Shown here one piece after another: positions 62,781-64,000 of a stretch of DNA of 64,000 nt (positions within the stretch are counted from its first letter, which is position 1; the number at the start of each line of letters is the position of its first letter). The stretch lies in assembly GCF_025149785.1 (NCBI RefSeq), contig NZ_CP102277.1:1364001-1428000 (forward strand). The letters run 5' to 3'. Source of the DNA: Coprococcus comes ATCC 27758 (GTDB lineage: Bacteria > Bacillota > Clostridia > Lachnospirales > Lachnospiraceae). The notes beneath the pieces were generated by a model. It was not told the DNA's origin. It did not search any database and worked only from the letters and a program-made list of their open reading frames with translations. A program made the translations under genes and the position numbers.

Positions 62781-62953
62781 TTATTTGATTAAAGTATCGG
62801 CTCTGTACATCATATCATCATCAAAGTTTGTTGCCGGATTGTAAACCAGTACCGTTTCTACTCTGTCGCCTTGCTTCAAATCAGCATCATACTTGATATA
62901 ACTGCCTGTGTCAAGTTCTCCATCTTCATCGTCAGAAATAACAGTTCCTTATC
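62781..62953 (-). pseudogene. C-terminal remnant of an unknown gene
   Basis: On the minus strand one frame reads GTVISDDEDGELDTGSYIK, then YDADLKQGDRVETVLVYNP and ends with MMYRADTLIK and a stop at 62783-62781. There is no start codon or ribosome site, and the frame is blocked upstream, so only the last 55 or so codons remain. The peptide looks like an extracellular or lipoprotein C-terminal domain. Its intact terminator shows it was once a functioning gene. Confidence 0.55.
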
Positions 62954-63105
62954 TAAGCTGTTCATAGGAAGGCTGGAAAAACAGGTTTAGAAGTGAAAGT
63001 ACCGGCAGGAGAAATCTTGTTGGTGCTTTTAAGGGAAAAACTTTTGTGTTATACTATATTTGTTACAGTATATCTTGTAATAGATATAGAGAAAGCGAGG
63101 ACAAA

Positions 63106-63345
63106 ATGTTGGCTTTAAAACAGACAATTAAAGATATATCAAAAGCAAAAAAAATTACACAATTAGAAATGGCAGAGGTGTTAGGAATAAGCAAACAGAA
63201 CTTCAGCAATAAAGTACAGCGAAATACATTTTCTCCTGATGAACTTGCAAAGTTAGCTGATAGTTTAGGAATGGAATTGGTTTTCATAGATAAGAATGCA
63301 GATATAAAAAATGGAGAGAAATTTATTATATCAGGACAGGAATAA
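63106..63345 (+). CDS. Small XRE-type helix-turn-helix protein
   Basis: A 79-residue protein with one Cro/CI-type helix-turn-helix: KKITQLEMAEVLGISKQNFSNKVQRNTFSPDELAKLADSLG. It ends in a short tail with no further domain. The ATG at 63106 follows AAAGCGAGG; the longer in-frame start at 63046 has no such site. Such small regulators often control neighbouring toxin-antitoxin or mobile genes; the downstream MNT-type gene is 120 bases away. Targets unknown. Confidence 0.75.
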   Translation: MLALKQTIKDISKAKKITQLEMAEVLGISKQNFSNKVQRNTFSPDELAKLADSLGMELVFIDKNADIKNGEKFIISGQE

Positions 63346-63464
63346 GCGAAATTTAGCAAAATCAAAAAATCGAGGTCGAAAATCCCCCGTAAAATAAGGG
63401 TTTCTGAGCCTTAATTTCCCGATGAAACCGGGTTTTCATTTCAAACAGGAAGGAGTGAAAATAT

Positions 63465-63794
63465 ATGGATAATCGAATACATGATATTGTATTAAAATTT
63501 TCACAGCAAGTAAAAAAGCTCTTAGGGCAGAAATTAGACAAAGTTATTTTATATGGTTCGTATGCTCGTGGAGATTATAATGAGCATTCGGATATAGATA
63601 TTATGATTCTTACAACTCTGACAGATGAAGAGATTAAAAAAACAGAGCCGATGTTATTTGATTTAGCTTTTGATTTTCAAATGGATTACGGGGGAGATAT
63701 AAGCGTAGTAGTGAAAAATAAAGACCAATTTGAATATTGGTTGGGAGCATTACCGTTCTATAATAATGTTAAGAAAGAGGGCATCGTGCTATAA
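63465..63794 (+). CDS. MNT-type minimal nucleotidyltransferase, orphan
   Basis: A 109-residue protein with the polymerase-beta-like motif GSYARGDYNEHSDIDIMIL (GSx10DxD). MNT proteins such as MntA are antitoxins that add AMP to a HEPN-type toxin encoded next to them. Here the next frame begins directly at 63795 (MDEGLPLNP) but stops after eleven codons, so the HEPN gene seems deleted. AGGAAGGAGTG precedes the start. A catalytic third Asp may lie in GGDISVVV. The enzyme could be active without its usual partner. Confidence 0.8.
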   Translation: MDNRIHDIVLKFSQQVKKLLGQKLDKVILYGSYARGDYNEHSDIDIMILTTLTDEEIKKTEPMLFDLAFDFQMDYGGDISVVVKNKDQFEYWLGALPFYNNVKKEGIVL

Positions 63795-63836
63795 ATGGAT
63801 GAAGGGTTACCACTAAATCCTATTTTATAATTGATA

Positions 63837-63885
63837 TTGACGTACAGAATATTGTACGTTATAATATAAGTACAGAAAACTGTAC
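63837..63885 (+). promoter_or_regulatory. Promoter with two operator palindromes for the Phd/YefM gene
   Basis: TTGACG (63837-63842) and TATAAT (63860-63865) are 17 bases apart. GTACAGAATATTGTAC (63842-63857) lies in the spacer and GTACAGAAAACTGTAC (63870-63885) just downstream of the -10. Both are dyads of the form GTACAn-n4-nTGTAC, 28 bases apart, suited to cooperative binding by the antitoxin. Confidence 0.78.
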
Positions 63886-63898
63886 GGAGGTGAAATCT

Positions 63899-64000
63899 AT
63901 GTTAGCGGTTAATTATACAAATTTAAGAGATAATATGAAAAGCTATATGGATCAGGTAACAGATGATTATGAAACAATGATTGTTACTCGTAAGAACAAT
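63899..64000 (+). CDS. Phd/YefM-family antitoxin (partial, runs off the window)
   Basis: The first 34 codons read MLAVNYTNLRDNMKSYMDQV then TDDYETMIVTRKNN, typical of the YefM/Phd DNA-binding domain. GGAGGTG precedes the ATG at 63899. It should be followed by a RelE/YoeB/Txe-type toxin outside the window. The two upstream dyads support autoregulation. Confidence 0.85.
   Translation, partial: MLAVNYTNLRDNMKSYMDQVTDDYETMIVTRKNN

Larger units (their letters stand above)
62498..63105. other. Mostly non-coding accessory region after rpmF
   Basis: It holds TTTTAACCCAATT as a short direct repeat around 62500-62523, a gene remnant on the minus strand (listed separately), its terminator, and a TATACT-type -10 near 63050 ahead of the HTH gene. 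I see nothing else convincing. Confidence 0.4.

Overview
The window looks like a chromosomal segment of an anaerobic, low-to-mid GC Firmicute, most likely a gut Lachnospiraceae (Dorea/Blautia/Mediterraneibacter-like). This is inferred from strong Shine-Dalgarno sites, a SpoVB-like flippase, a Clostridial IscR-IscS-IscU-MnmA block, acetate kinase, a gap-pgk-tpi-gpmI glycolytic block and a large 2-hydroxyacyl-CoA dehydratase activase-type protein. No ribosomal RNA, CRISPR array or replication origin is visible.

Layout. 1-4.8 kb: a tightly packed operon joins hydrogenase maturation factor HypE and a TM1266-type small regulator to a NifH-like reductase and two shortened NifD/NifK-like proteins. 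There is no nif biosynthesis gene, so this is a nitrogenase-like system of unknown substrate and the best candidate for an undescribed system here. 5.0-8.8 kb: an isolated prepilin peptidase-like protein, a decayed IS150-type element, and an ABC importer (permease plus ATPase) without its binding protein. 9-35.7 kb: ordinary core genes: queH, argH, asd, ppk, topB, an acyltransferase-like beta-helix protein, an RNase Z-like hydrolase, recA (LexA-type box inside the promoter), recX, rny, a Nudix hydrolase, sporulation-type membrane proteins, iscR-iscS-iscU-mnmA, a PHP phosphatase, gapA-pgk-tpiA-gpmI and a class Ic aspartate aminotransferase. 35.7-36.25 kb holds two large, inverted, covarying hairpin elements, with a third diverged copy at 18.3 kb; they look like a structured RNA or palindromic repeat family. 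36.3-44.4 kb: a 1413-residue double activase/dehydratase-like fusion behind an operator-like palindrome, a rhomboid-like membrane protein, pyk and a lysA-like decarboxylase.

44.4-51.9 kb is a decayed genomic island against the 3' end of a tRNA-Leu(CAA) gene. It carries a second truncated IS150-type copy, the right end of an IS605-type TnpB element (C-terminal codons plus the probable omega-RNA region), a HipA-like kinase, a flotillin fragment, a tandem pair of AbiEi-like proteins, a Fic protein whose catalytic His is replaced by Gln, a frameshifted GC-richer gene and a frameshifted tyrosine integrase.

52.2-62.5 kb returns to core genes: polA, coaE, a WalJ-like hydrolase, an ACT protein, a UPF0210 protein, a DegV protein, tmcAL, ackA, a DUF177 protein and rpmF. 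62.5-64 kb is accessory again: a gene remnant, a small HTH regulator, an orphan MNT-type nucleotidyltransferase with only a vestige of a following reading frame, and the start of a Phd/YefM antitoxin behind two operator palindromes.

How the genes fit together: the nitrogenase-like pair and the activase fusion are both ATP-driven, low-potential Fe-S electron transfer systems, for which the isc block could supply clusters. The glycolytic genes and ackA are consistent with fermentation to acetate. All assignments come from reading the sequence; no database search was run.
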